Of a stretch of 64,000 nt of DNA, positions 8,356 to 16,333 are shown one piece after another. The notes below the pieces were generated by a model, which searched no databases, had not been told where the DNA came from, and saw nothing but the letters and a program-made list of their open reading frames with translations. The number at the start of each line of letters is the position of its first letter. Position 1 is the stretch's first letter. The stretch spans positions 106,819 to 170,818 of the IMG/VR virus record IMGVR_UViG_3300021068_000001. One strand, given 5' to 3'. The translations under genes and the position numbers were made by a program. Source of the stretch: a virus.

Positions 8356-9446
8356 ATTGTCATTATAATTATATCACATATCTTATCAACTTCATCATCT
8401 GTTACGTATGGATGAATTGGTAAAGATAAAATAGTTTCGGTTACTTTTTTACAATTTATACAATCGTCTTTTCTATGTATAATGGATTTATACATTTCAT
8501 TTTCAGATATAGGTTTGTTGTAATGTACATCTGCTTTCAATCTTTCTTTTAATAAATCTCTTGTTTTTTTGTCTTTTAATCTTATAACATATTTGTGATA
8601 GTTATGATTAAGACCGTTCGTTCTTGGTTGTATAATTACAGGCAATTGTTTTAAATTGTTATCATATCTTATTGCAACATTTAAACGACTATCTTGCCAT
8701 TCATCCATCTTCTTTAATCTAAAGTTTATAAACTCAGCATTGAATAATAACATTTTAGAATTATATCCTAACACTTCATTGTTTCCGTGTCTTCTTAATT
8801 TTCTTACTAAATTTGCTTGTTCTTTATTGTCTGTTAAAAAAGCACCACCGCCTGCAATACCAGCTACAGGTTTATTTGCATTGAAACTTATAGCGCTTAC
8901 GTCTCCAATTGTACCTGCCTTAATACCATTAAAACTAGAACCTAATGATTGACAAGCGTCCTCTATAAATGCAATATTCTTTTCTCTACAAAATTCTAAT
9001 ATCTCAAATGTCTCCGACATACTTCCAAACAAGTGTGGATATATAATTGCTTTTACTTTTGGAGACCACATTTTTTTAATACTCTCTAAAGACATATGGT
9101 AAGTATCTGGATCAATATCACAAAATACAGGTGTTGCACCTACCATAGTGATACAAGAAGCAGTTGATATCCAGGAGAAGTTAGTTGTTAATACTTCATC
9201 ACCAGGTTTAATTCCTATACCATCTTTAATACCTAAACTAATTAAAGCAAAATGTAATGCGTCTGTTCCACTACCTACAGCAACAGCATATTTTCTATCG
9301 GTTACTCCATATAATGAATGTAAAATACTCTTTTCTAAAAACTCTATATTTCTTTCTTGTTCTTTTTGCATAACTCTATCAAAAAGTTTTAAGTATTCTT
9401 CTTTGTTTTCTAAATATTCTCTACCCCAACCTGTGTAGTCTGTCAT
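8352..9446 (-). CDS. DegT/DnrJ/EryC1/StrS-family PLP aminotransferase
   Basis: 364 residues, the normal size. VGSGTDALHFAL (about 57-68) is the cofactor phosphate region. IEDACQSLGSS (161-171) contains the Asp that contacts the pyridine nitrogen. SFNANKPVAGIAGGG places the Schiff-base Lys at K192. These enzymes transaminate keto-sugar nucleotides to amino sugars. In this operon it suggests that an amino-sugar is made and transferred. It overlaps both neighbours as ATGA. The keto-sugar dehydratase that would feed it is not in this operon; the epimerase at 1165-1914 is a candidate. Confidence 0.92.
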   Translation of the reverse strand: MTDYTGWGREYLENKEEYLKLFDRVMQKEQERNIEFLEKSILHSLYGVTDRKYAVAVGSGTDALHFALISLGIKDGIGIKPGDEVLTTNFSWISTASCITMVGATPVFCDIDPDTYHMSLESIKKMWSPKVKAIIYPHLFGSMSETFEILEFCREKNIAFIEDACQSLGSSFNGIKAGTIGDVSAISFNANKPVAGIAGGGAFLTDNKEQANLVRKLRRHGNNEVLGYNSKMLLFNAEFINFRLKKMDEWQDSRLNVAIRYDNNLKQLPVIIQPRTNGLNHNYHKYVIRLKDKKTRDLLKERLKADVHYNKPISENEMYKSIIHRKDDCINCKKVTETILSLPIHPYVTDDEVDKICDIIIMTI

Positions 9447-10306
9447 ATATAAACTCCTATTTTGTTCATACCTTTACTATATCCTAATTTGTCAAATATA
9501 AATTGTGCTATTTGTTCTTGCCCTTTTGCGTTTGGATGTAAATCTAATTTAGATATTCTTTCAACACCGATCCAATCATCTGATAAAGCAAAAGCATTTA
9601 CTTCTAAATCTTTTTCTGTAGGCCAACCTAGGAAGTTACTATTAATTTTATTGTAATAAGGATTCTCTACCATTTGCTTTCTTAACTTTTTTGCGGATTC
9701 GTGTTTGTAAGCCATCTCTACTGTTGTTAGTTGATCGTTTGTATTTGGGATTCCCAAATCCCAACCAACGTGCTCTTGTTCTTTTTGCCAATTTTTGTGC
9801 TTAAAATGGTATTGTTTTTGATGGAGATGTCCTGCCCTTTCAATCGCTATCTGTTCCCATATATAACCTCTATATAAATTTAATATTTGGACTTGTCTAT
9901 ATGGCACTTTAAGATTTTCACAAACATTTTGAAAACTATAATAATATCTTATACTTCTATCTACCCAATATTCAATACAACCTTTAACATCTGTACTATC
10001 ATTAGTCCAATATCTATTGTTAGTGATTCTGGTTGAGAGTTGGTAGTCACGTCTAGGTGCTGTTGTCCAAGCAGGAAGAACTAGCCCTATCCTATTTGTA
10101 TTAAGTGTTTGTATTTTATCTATTAGTGAACTGTAAATATATTCTTGTCCTGCACCAGACTTACATAGATTGATACATTCCATATTTACTTTTTCAGCCA
10201 ATATTTCAGGCCACTTTGGCCAGTCACAATCCATATCAGGATGTGAAGCAGACGTCCAATTAACATCACCCCAACTACAACCACTTACTAATAATATATC
10301 TTTCAT
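9443..10306 (-). CDS. SGNH/GDSL-like hydrolase
   Basis: 287 residues. The N-terminal strand followed by SGCSWGD (8-14) places the nucleophile Ser11 as in block I of SGNH hydrolases. KSGAGQEY (about 49-56) resembles block II, and the C-terminal LDLHPNAKG supplies Asp255 and His257. Long inserts between the blocks make it larger than a minimal SGNH domain. Such enzymes add or remove acyl groups on glycans, or act as esterases. Position between DegT and the SPASM/radical SAM pair points to glycan acyl editing (inference). Confidence 0.72.
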   Translation of the reverse strand: MKDILLVSGCSWGDVNWTSASHPDMDCDWPKWPEILAEKVNMECINLCKSGAGQEYIYSSLIDKIQTLNTNRIGLVLPAWTTAPRRDYQLSTRITNNRYWTNDSTDVKGCIEYWVDRSIRYYYSFQNVCENLKVPYRQVQILNLYRGYIWEQIAIERAGHLHQKQYHFKHKNWQKEQEHVGWDLGIPNTNDQLTTVEMAYKHESAKKLRKQMVENPYYNKINSNFLGWPTEKDLEVNAFALSDDWIGVERISKLDLHPNAKGQEQIAQFIFDKLGYSKGMNKIGVYI

Positions 10307-10307
10307 A

Positions 10308-10667
10308 CTAAACTTCTTCCTTGATTATAGACTTACCTTCCTCATCAAAGTGATGGTTTATTTTTACTTTATCTTTGCCTCTATTTAAACAATGATACAA
10401 ACAGTTATGAGGAATTTTTGAGTGGTCACCCTTCTCACCTTCTCTCATTAGTTTTTCAAAACCTCTCCATTCATCTGACAATAATATTTCATCTATAGAT
10501 TCAACTTCACTTACTTTACTAACTTTTAACATCTTTTGAAATAAAGGTGTACTTAAAGTATATTCTTGGTCACAATAACAACAAGGTAATAAATGGCCTC
10601 TATTATTCATGGCCACTTGCATTTTACCATTTAAACATTTTGCAACAAACTTACCTTTCTTTGTCAT
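10308..10667 (-). CDS. Stand-alone SPASM/twitch-like iron-sulfur domain protein
   Basis: 119 residues. Cysteines at 11, 29, 30, 32, 89 and 93 in the order C-x7-VAMNNRGHLLPCCYC ... HNCLYHC match the auxiliary-cluster domain normally fused behind a radical SAM core (Cys, then a G-x-x-x-P-C strand turn, a helix, then a closing Cys pair). Here it is a separate gene starting inside the end of the radical SAM gene, with a 17-base overlap in another frame and its own AAGGA 10 bases before ATG 10667. It probably docks on the upstream radical SAM protein to rebuild a two-cluster enzyme. Confidence 0.68.
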   Translation of the reverse strand: MTKKGKFVAKCLNGKMQVAMNNRGHLLPCCYCDQEYTLSTPLFQKMLKVSKVSEVESIDEILLSDEWRGFEKLMREGEKGDHSKIPHNCLYHCLNRGKDKVKINHHFDEEGKSIIKEEV

Positions 10668-11334
10668 CTCTTACGTATCCTTGGTATGCTAAATTATATT
10701 CTTTCTTTGTAGGTCTCAATGGATCACTTTCATTCTTCCACCTTGATGAGTGTAACACTATAAACATTAGACCAAAATCTTTTGCCATCTGTTTAGCAAT
10801 GTCTAAATGATTTTCATTATAACTAAACACTATGTACTGCCACGATGGTGTTTTTTCTAAATGTTTTTTTGCCTCTAACATAACTCTAAAGAGTTTGTTA
10901 CCATCTTGGTTTATTCTATACAAATTACTTTCTTCAGGTAGTCCATCAATTCCAAATATCCATTTTGCTTTAGGGTGTGCTTTAAATGCTTTTACGTACC
11001 ACCTTTCAGGCTTTTGAGATGAGGCATTATGTATTGCAACATCTATATTTTTTTTATAAAGATAGTCTAATATTTCTACAAATTTAGGATGGTGTACAGG
11101 ATCAGATAATTGACCACAGAAATTAAATGAAGTAAAATGATCTGATAACTTTCTTATTTCGTCCATAGTAGCATCTCTTCCGTACACTTTTCTTCCTTTA
11201 AGTGTAAAGTTGGTTTGTCTTTGACATCTCATACATTGTAAAGGACATCTATTGCTTATATCAATATTTATTCCTCTAGTTGGACGCCTAAAAAACGAAA
11301 TAGGACTTGTATCTGTTATAATTTCTCTATCCAT
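10651..11334 (-). CDS. Radical SAM core protein
   Basis: 227 residues. C30-x3-C34-x2-C37 (CPLQCMRC) is the cluster site. FNFCGQLSDPVHHPKF corresponds to the region where peptide- and sugar-modifying members carry the GGE-like segment, here C-G-Q-L-S-D-P. The TIM-barrel core is followed by an abrupt end without auxiliary-cluster cysteines; these are encoded by the next gene. Residues 110-125 (KWIFGIDGLPEES) match the conserved S/GxDG barrel strand of twitch-type enzymes. The start overlaps the upstream gene by 19 bases. Confidence 0.85.
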   Translation of the reverse strand: MDREIITDTSPISFFRRPTRGINIDISNRCPLQCMRCQRQTNFTLKGRKVYGRDATMDEIRKLSDHFTSFNFCGQLSDPVHHPKFVEILDYLYKKNIDVAIHNASSQKPERWYVKAFKAHPKAKWIFGIDGLPEESNLYRINQDGNKLFRVMLEAKKHLEKTPSWQYIVFSYNENHLDIAKQMAKDFGLMFIVLHSSRWKNESDPLRPTKKEYNLAYQGYVRDDKER

Positions 11335-12191
11335 GCTAATAAATTTTTTACTTTGTCTTTGTTACGATTATCTGTTAAGCACCACGCAGGTCTTTTCCAA
11401 TAGATAGGACCACCATCTTTAAAGGATTTATCTCTTAAATAAATGACTTCTTTTCCTAACCATTTGCATTCTTGTATAATTCTAGGTGCAGGATCAAAAT
11501 TAGGTTTAGTATAAACATATGTATCAAACAGACCTAATAAGTTTTTCACAGGAACAAAAACGTGATTACGTTTTTCATTTATATATTTGTCTTTGTATGC
11601 TAGAATACCGTGTGAAGGATAGTCTTTGATATGTTTTTCAACCTCTCTATAATATGTTCTATTTGTTCCTAGAAATAGATATTTAAATTTTATATCATCT
11701 ACTACAGGTTTGTATATACTAAAGTTAATTATTTTTTCAAATTGTTCACCAACACCATTTACATATACTTCGTGGTCACATAAATTGACAACTTGCTTTG
11801 GTTTAAAATGTTCAAGTGCTAAAGGATATTCCTTTGGATGATTTTCTGAATATACAGAAATAAGTTTACCACCAAACACCTGATGTAGTGTTAATTTTTG
11901 TTCTTCACTATAAGTATTATAATCCAAGTATGCTAAAGTAATTTGACTTCTACCCATAATCAATGTTATGTCATTTGAGTGAGAAATAAAATTATTAAAT
12001 ATAACATTTTCGTACTTGGAATACGACTCATAAATGGCGTCTATATAGTCCTGCTCTGTATGTTTTTTATTGGGTATGATTATAAGTTTTGCATTTATGC
12101 CTTGGTCGTTGAGATAACAACAATGTTCGTAACTATAATGAAACAGTCCGTCACCAGGCTTACTTGTACATACTAAATTAACATTTTTCAT
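11316..12191 (-). CDS. Putative GT-B-like glycosyltransferase, first gene of the minus-strand island
   Basis: 291 residues with no signal or membrane segment. The C-terminal segment NFDPAPRIIQECKWLGKEVIY has the form of the GT-B donor-site helix (acidic residue in a PRxxxE-type motif followed by GKEV strand). The N-terminal KPGDGLFHYSYEHCCYLNDQG resembles the acceptor-domain start of GT4-like enzymes. The gene lies directly behind two sigma70-type promoters at 12197-12261. The family call is moderate; it could also be a non-catalytic glycan-binding relative. Confidence 0.5.
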   Translation of the reverse strand: MKNVNLVCTSKPGDGLFHYSYEHCCYLNDQGINAKLIIIPNKKHTEQDYIDAIYESYSKYENVIFNNFISHSNDITLIMGRSQITLAYLDYNTYSEEQKLTLHQVFGGKLISVYSENHPKEYPLALEHFKPKQVVNLCDHEVYVNGVGEQFEKIINFSIYKPVVDDIKFKYLFLGTNRTYYREVEKHIKDYPSHGILAYKDKYINEKRNHVFVPVKNLLGLFDTYVYTKPNFDPAPRIIQECKWLGKEVIYLRDKSFKDGGPIYWKRPAWCLTDNRNKDKVKNLLAWIEKL

Positions 12192-12196
12192 AACTC

Positions 12197-12225
12197 ATTA
12201 TAACATATTTATGTATAAATATCAA
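12197..12225 (-). promoter_or_regulatory. Sigma70-type promoter, minus strand, abutting the first ATG
   Basis: On the minus strand: TTGATA (12225-12220), 17 bases, TATAAT (12202-12197). The predicted start of transcription falls on the A of the ATG at 12191, which would give a leaderless message for the glycan island. Confidence 0.55.
12214..12221 (+). promoter_or_regulatory. Late promoter motif TATAAATA, plus strand
   Basis: Exact TATAAATA, 51 bases before ATG 12272, overlapping the minus-strand promoter spacer. It could drive the plus-strand oxygenase group late in infection while the minus strand is transcribed from sigma70 promoters. Confidence 0.45.
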
Positions 12226-12232
12226 TAGAGCA

Positions 12233-12261
12233 CTTATAAGTTATGCCAGATAATTTGACAA
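12233..12261 (-). promoter_or_regulatory. Second sigma70-type promoter, minus strand
   Basis: On the minus strand: TTGTCA (12261-12256), 17 bases, TATAAG (12238-12233). A start near 12226 would leave a leader of about 35 bases before ATG 12191. It is an alternative or addition to the promoter at 12197-12225. Confidence 0.5.
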
Positions 12262-12271
12262 AGGAGTTGAA

Positions 12272-12616
12272 ATGAGTTGTTTAGAAATACTAGTAGCAAT
12301 CACATTACATTTAGGCCTAGAAGGCGATTATAATAACATCCATCCACACGGTAGATGTACGATAGATAATTGGATTTCTGGTGCATATTATAATAGTGAG
12401 GAAAATGTTAGTTTATATGTTGGTAAAAAAATACCTAATGTAGATTATAATTGGGATTTAGAAATAGGTTTAGTTACAGGTTATAGTGGTGCTAAAGTTG
12501 CACCAATGATACGATACATTAATGATGGATGGTTTGTTGCACCTTCTTATGAAACGACACACGGTGGTAATATAGGAGTAACATTAGGTTATGAATTTAA
12601 GTTGGGTGGTCATTAA
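12272..12616 (+). CDS. Small beta-strand-rich protein, possible outer-membrane-like barrel
   Basis: 114 residues with a hydrophobic N-terminus (MSCLEILVAITLHLGLEGDY) and alternating aromatic/Gly strands (NVSLYVGKKI, DLEIGLVTGYSG, AKVAPMIRYI, NIGVTLGYEFKLGG) typical of short beta barrels. A C-terminal Tyr-Glu-Phe-Lys strand fits this. AAGGAG lies 5 bases before the ATG. The stop overlaps the MazG-like gene start (TAATG). Function is unknown; it might act at the cell surface, but cleavage of the N-terminus is not clear. Confidence 0.6.
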   Translation: MSCLEILVAITLHLGLEGDYNNIHPHGRCTIDNWISGAYYNSEENVSLYVGKKIPNVDYNWDLEIGLVTGYSGAKVAPMIRYINDGWFVAPSYETTHGGNIGVTLGYEFKLGGH

Positions 12617-12858
12617 TGAAAGTGAGAGATGAGATATTAACAATATTAATGGAAGAGTGTGCTGAAACTAGTATTGAGTGTAGTAAGGTGATCCGTTTTA
12701 ATATTGATAATACAGAAAGACTTGAAAAAGAATTAGGTGATGTGTTAATGATGGTAGAAATATTATCTGAAAATAAAATAGTATCAATGCAACGCATAAG
12801 AGAAGCATCCCAACAGAAAAGAGAAAAACTTAAAACTTGGAGTAAGATACCTTTATGA
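12616..12858 (+). CDS. MazG-like nucleotide pyrophosphohydrolase
   Basis: 80 residues, all helical. EECAE (13-17) and LEKELGDVL (36-44) form the ExxE...ExxD metal site of the MazG/all-alpha NTP-PPase family. Such enzymes hydrolyse NTPs or dNTPs to monophosphates. Phage versions are thought to affect the nucleotide pool or stress alarmones during takeover. At 80 residues it is a minimal single-domain version. It is coupled to the upstream gene (TAATG) and to the next oxygenase gene (ATGA). Confidence 0.82.
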   Translation: MKVRDEILTILMEECAETSIECSKVIRFNIDNTERLEKELGDVLMMVEILSENKIVSMQRIREASQQKREKLKTWSKIPL

Positions 12859-13508
12859 GTACTGAAACAAGAAGTAACAAAGCACTTCAAAGACTTTCGT
12901 TTATGGGTGATTGGTTACAAATGAAACAACGTATTGATACAAGACAAATAATGAAAGACCTTGAGCCTTATAAAGAGGATTGGAAACCTTACAATTTAAG
13001 AAACTCAAACAATAGGTGGGGATTAAGTATTACTAGTTTAGATGGTGGTTTAAGTGGCGTACCTGATTTAGATAGTTTACTACAATATAATAAATTAAAT
13101 AAAACTAATATTACAAATCATCATATAAAAAAATACACCGAAGTATATAAGAACTCGGAAGAACTACAGAAACTTATCGCACCTTGGAAAGATTGGTTAG
13201 GTAGATGTCATTTTCTAAAACTAAACACAGGTGGATATTTTCCTGAACATTATGATATAAACAAAATAGAATATGGTTTTGATGAAATAAGATTAATTGC
13301 TTTTATTAATAACTGTAATAAAAAAGATTTAAAATTTATCTATGAGGATACAGTTAGAGATGTAGAAGATGGCACGTTATATTATTTTAACGCAAATAAA
13401 AGACATTCAGTCTTTAGTACTTCAGACGATATAATAATGGTAGTTTTTTGTATGAAGTTTGATGACACATTGTTTGAAAAATTAATAGAAGAATATAGGT
13501 TTGCATAA
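12855..13508 (+). CDS. Aspartyl/asparaginyl hydroxylase-like 2-oxoglutarate oxygenase
   Basis: 217 residues. GGYFPEHYD gives the iron ligands H132 and D134; KRHSVFS gives H184. DEIRLIAFINN after the first pair matches the R-L-x-x-x-I strand of the Asp/Asn beta-hydroxylase family. It would use Fe(II), O2 and 2-oxoglutarate to hydroxylate a substrate that is unknown here. It is first of four oxygenase-type genes in an overlapped run and is the most different in sequence from the other three. Confidence 0.75.
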   Translation: MSTETRSNKALQRLSFMGDWLQMKQRIDTRQIMKDLEPYKEDWKPYNLRNSNNRWGLSITSLDGGLSGVPDLDSLLQYNKLNKTNITNHHIKKYTEVYKNSEELQKLIAPWKDWLGRCHFLKLNTGGYFPEHYDINKIEYGFDEIRLIAFINNCNKKDLKFIYEDTVRDVEDGTLYYFNANKRHSVFSTSDDIIMVVFCMKFDDTLFEKLIEEYRFA

Positions 13509-14038
13509 TGTGGTATCATAGAAAATTTAAATTACGATATGACGCTAACGTGTTCAATGATATAATTGAATATGCTAAAACAGCAGAATGGAAACAAGGT
13601 TACGATCAAAATGGTTTAATATGGAACATTGAAGAACTGCCTTTAAAACCTGAACAGTTTCCTATACTAAATGAATTATACGAAGGTCTAAATGCAGAAT
13701 TTAAAAGACCTTCTTTTTTCCTCAGCAATGTAAAACCAGGTGGGTTAGTAAATCATATAGACCATAACAAATGGGGTAATCTTGGTATACCAATACTAGG
13801 AGATTTTAAAAATACACCTCAATATTTTTACGACCAATTCAATCATCCTGTAGAGTCATTTATAAATGATAGTCCTGTTATATTCAACACACGTATGCTA
13901 CACGCTGTGCCTAGAGAATTAGACGACACAGGACCGAGATGGATTTTAATGATGGATTTATTTGATTGGGTTGATAAGTTATTTGCTAAAGTTGATAATA
14001 AAACAATATGGACAGACACAAAGAATTTTAATGCGTAA
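13508..14038 (+). CDS. 2-oxoglutarate/Fe(II) oxygenase-like protein
   Basis: 176 residues. KPGGLVNHIDHNKWG supplies H83 and D85, MLHAVP supplies H132, and R144 (GPRWIL) is placed to bind the 2-oxoglutarate carboxylate. It shares the order PGG-x-x-x-H-x-D ... TPQ-x-F ... PVIF-x-x-R-x-LHAVP ... R with the gene at 15722-16333, so these are paralogues. It starts directly on the previous stop and overlaps the next gene by 8 bases. Confidence 0.75.
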   Translation: MWYHRKFKLRYDANVFNDIIEYAKTAEWKQGYDQNGLIWNIEELPLKPEQFPILNELYEGLNAEFKRPSFFLSNVKPGGLVNHIDHNKWGNLGIPILGDFKNTPQYFYDQFNHPVESFINDSPVIFNTRMLHAVPRELDDTGPRWILMMDLFDWVDKLFAKVDNKTIWTDTKNFNA

Positions 14039-15722
14039 CTTTTATTTTTTACAATTACCTTTGACAAGTGACGCTGCTTGTTTACCTCAAGCAATAGGTA
14101 CTATATGGAGTTATTGTGAACAATTTAAAGAAGTAAATACAAAATATAGACTTTCAGGTGTATGGTGGATAGAAAAGATAGACATAATTGAGCCAGACGT
14201 TGTGGCTGCAAGTTGTTATATGTGGAACTGGAAAGAAACATATGAAGTATTAAAAGATGTAAGACGTAGGTATCCTAAATGTAAAATAATTGTAGGTGGT
14301 CCTGATCCACAATATACATCTGAATGGTGTAAAAAGCATCCTGAAATAGACGCTGTGATGGCATACTATGGTGAAGAAACTATGAGAAGATTTTTAGTTG
14401 AGGACAATTTAGATATACCTGGTATAGTTACTAAAGATTTTAACAATGCAGCTCAGGCAGAATATGCTGATCCTAAAATGATTCCTAGTCCATATCTAAA
14501 TGGATTCTTTGATAGGTTATTAAAAGGTGATTGGAGTACTAAAAAATTCCGCTATAATAAGAAACCAATTAGAGTAATATTTGAAGGTAATAGAGGTTGT
14601 CCTTATACTTGTTCCTTCTGTGATATTGGTCACAAGAAATATACTAAAATACAAATGTTTGATACAGAAAAATGTTTACAAGAATTGCAATGGATGTGTG
14701 AAAAAAATGTAAGTTCCATAGATGTTGCTGATAGTAACTTTGGTATATTTCCTAGAGATGAAAAATTTGTAGATTATATAGTATCACAAAAAAAACTTGG
14801 TGTCTTTAATGGTAGATTTATGCCTACTTGGGCAAAAACACACGGTGACAAAATAATCAGATTAGCAAAAAAATTGCAAGACGGTGATGTAGATGAGATA
14901 TTTGGATTTAGTTTACAAAGTACAAATCCTGAAACTTTAACTAAAATAAAAAGAAGAAATGCGTTTGATATAAAAGACTTTAGACCTATTATAAAAGATT
15001 TAAAAAAGGATGGTGTTTCATCATATACTGAATTAATATTCCCTTTACCAGGAGATACACTTGAAACATTTAAAAATGGTTTACACGAAATAGTTAATAT
15101 GCCTGCACCGTTTGATATGATACAAATTAATACATTAAGTAGATTAAGTAATACAGAATTTAATACTGGATTTCCTGAAATGAAATGGAAGAATATAAAA
15201 GGTACTGCAAAACCATATAACAATGATGTTATAGATGAGATTGCTGTTGCAACAGACACAATGACAGAAGAGGAAGTGTTTGAAGGATTTTTCTATAGTA
15301 GAAGTTTTATTATACCAATGTATTGGTATGGTCTATCAAAATATTTAGCAGATTGTTATTATGATATTAATAACAATAGAAGTGAATTATATAAAAACAT
15401 TTATAATAATTTATTTCAACAAAAGGTATTTTCTGATCATAAGTTGGAAGTAAAAGAACATTACTTTAAAGCAATAAACGATTATAAAGATATTGGATAT
15501 AAGATACTTATTGATGATATAAATTACTATACAGATACAGCTTATTCTCATTTGTTTTATGTTGAGAATAATATATTTGGTACGCTAAAAGAAATGTATC
15601 CTGAATATGATGAAATTATTGACCAAAATAGAAATGATTTCAGACCTATTTTTGATAAAAAGGAATGGCTACGGGATATTCACGTAAGAGGAAGATTTGG
15701 CGAATCTTGGAAAGATGTATAA
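14031..15722 (+). CDS. Radical SAM enzyme with N-terminal B12-binding-type domain
   Basis: 563 residues from ATG 14031, which overlaps the upstream stop by 8 bases; in-frame upstream starts lie deep in the previous gene. The N-terminal part (EPDVVAASCYMWNW, IIVGGPDPQYTSEW, DAVMAYYGEETMRRFL) has the fold pattern of cobalamin-binding radical SAM enzymes but I see no DxHxxG cobalamin-ligand motif. C190-x3-C194-x2-C197 (CPYTCSFC) is the radical SAM cluster, and EIFGFSLQS and ELIFPLPGDT are later barrel strands. Members methylate or rearrange unactivated carbons. Flanked by oxygenases on both sides, it likely acts on the same substrate (inference). Confidence 0.85.
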   Translation: MRNFYFLQLPLTSDAACLPQAIGTIWSYCEQFKEVNTKYRLSGVWWIEKIDIIEPDVVAASCYMWNWKETYEVLKDVRRRYPKCKIIVGGPDPQYTSEWCKKHPEIDAVMAYYGEETMRRFLVEDNLDIPGIVTKDFNNAAQAEYADPKMIPSPYLNGFFDRLLKGDWSTKKFRYNKKPIRVIFEGNRGCPYTCSFCDIGHKKYTKIQMFDTEKCLQELQWMCEKNVSSIDVADSNFGIFPRDEKFVDYIVSQKKLGVFNGRFMPTWAKTHGDKIIRLAKKLQDGDVDEIFGFSLQSTNPETLTKIKRRNAFDIKDFRPIIKDLKKDGVSSYTELIFPLPGDTLETFKNGLHEIVNMPAPFDMIQINTLSRLSNTEFNTGFPEMKWKNIKGTAKPYNNDVIDEIAVATDTMTEEEVFEGFFYSRSFIIPMYWYGLSKYLADCYYDINNNRSELYKNIYNNLFQQKVFSDHKLEVKEHYFKAINDYKDIGYKILIDDINYYTDTAYSHLFYVENNIFGTLKEMYPEYDEIIDQNRNDFRPIFDKKEWLRDIHVRGRFGESWKDV

Positions 15723-16333
15723 TGTTAATTGAACAAGGTAAATTTTATGTTAAATGTCATAACATATATTACAACCAACAATGGTTAGTTGATGTGTTAG
15801 ATAGTTTATCTCCTAAAGATTGGGTAGATGGTGTTAGCACAACAGGTGTGGCATGGACAGTTAGTGAATGTAGAACTATTCCATACGAAGGAATGTGGAA
15901 AGATATTGTAGAAAATATTAATTTAGATACTGTAGGAAGCTCAGAAAGAGGACTAGAAGATAAAAAACCTTGGTGTTTCTTTTCTAAATTACCACCAGGT
16001 GGTATCAATCTTCATTATGACCATAGACGTTGGGGTGCTATACTATTTCCTGTAAGAGGTAAGTTTGAACTTACGCCTCAAATATTTGCAACTGAAAATT
16101 ATACAGAAATAGAAAGATTTAATTTTGAGAAAAGTAAAATACATAACAATGGTACACCAGTATTTTTTGACAGCAGAGTTTTACACGCTGTACCTACACC
16201 TATAGATGATGAGGAAGAAAGAGTTGTATTTTCTGTCAACATACACTCACACCCTACAGAAATGTATAAGAAGGCAATAGATGGAACTTGGTTAAATAAA
16301 AATACAGAAAATATAGGAGTATCAAATGACTAA
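15722..16333 (+). CDS. 2-oxoglutarate/Fe(II) oxygenase-like protein
   Basis: 203 residues from ATG 15722, which shares its first base with the upstream TAA. LPPGGINLHYDHRRWG supplies H98 and D100; VLHAVP supplies H155; EERVVF supplies R167. Clear paralogue of the gene at 13508-14038 (same motif order and the shared LHAVP box). Overlaps the next gene by 8 bases. Substrate unknown. Confidence 0.75.
   Translation: MLIEQGKFYVKCHNIYYNQQWLVDVLDSLSPKDWVDGVSTTGVAWTVSECRTIPYEGMWKDIVENINLDTVGSSERGLEDKKPWCFFSKLPPGGINLHYDHRRWGAILFPVRGKFELTPQIFATENYTEIERFNFEKSKIHNNGTPVFFDSRVLHAVPTPIDDEEERVVFSVNIHSHPTEMYKKAIDGTWLNKNTENIGVSND

Noticed and set aside
10651-10680. Programmed -1 frameshift fusing the radical SAM and SPASM genes.
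   Set aside because: Joining the frames needs a +1 (or -2) shift, no convincing slip site is seen, and the second gene has its own ribosome site.
14774-15259. A 161-codon antisense frame opposite the B12 radical SAM gene.
   Set aside because: The plus-strand protein is clearly recognisable; the antisense product has no motif and no ribosome site.
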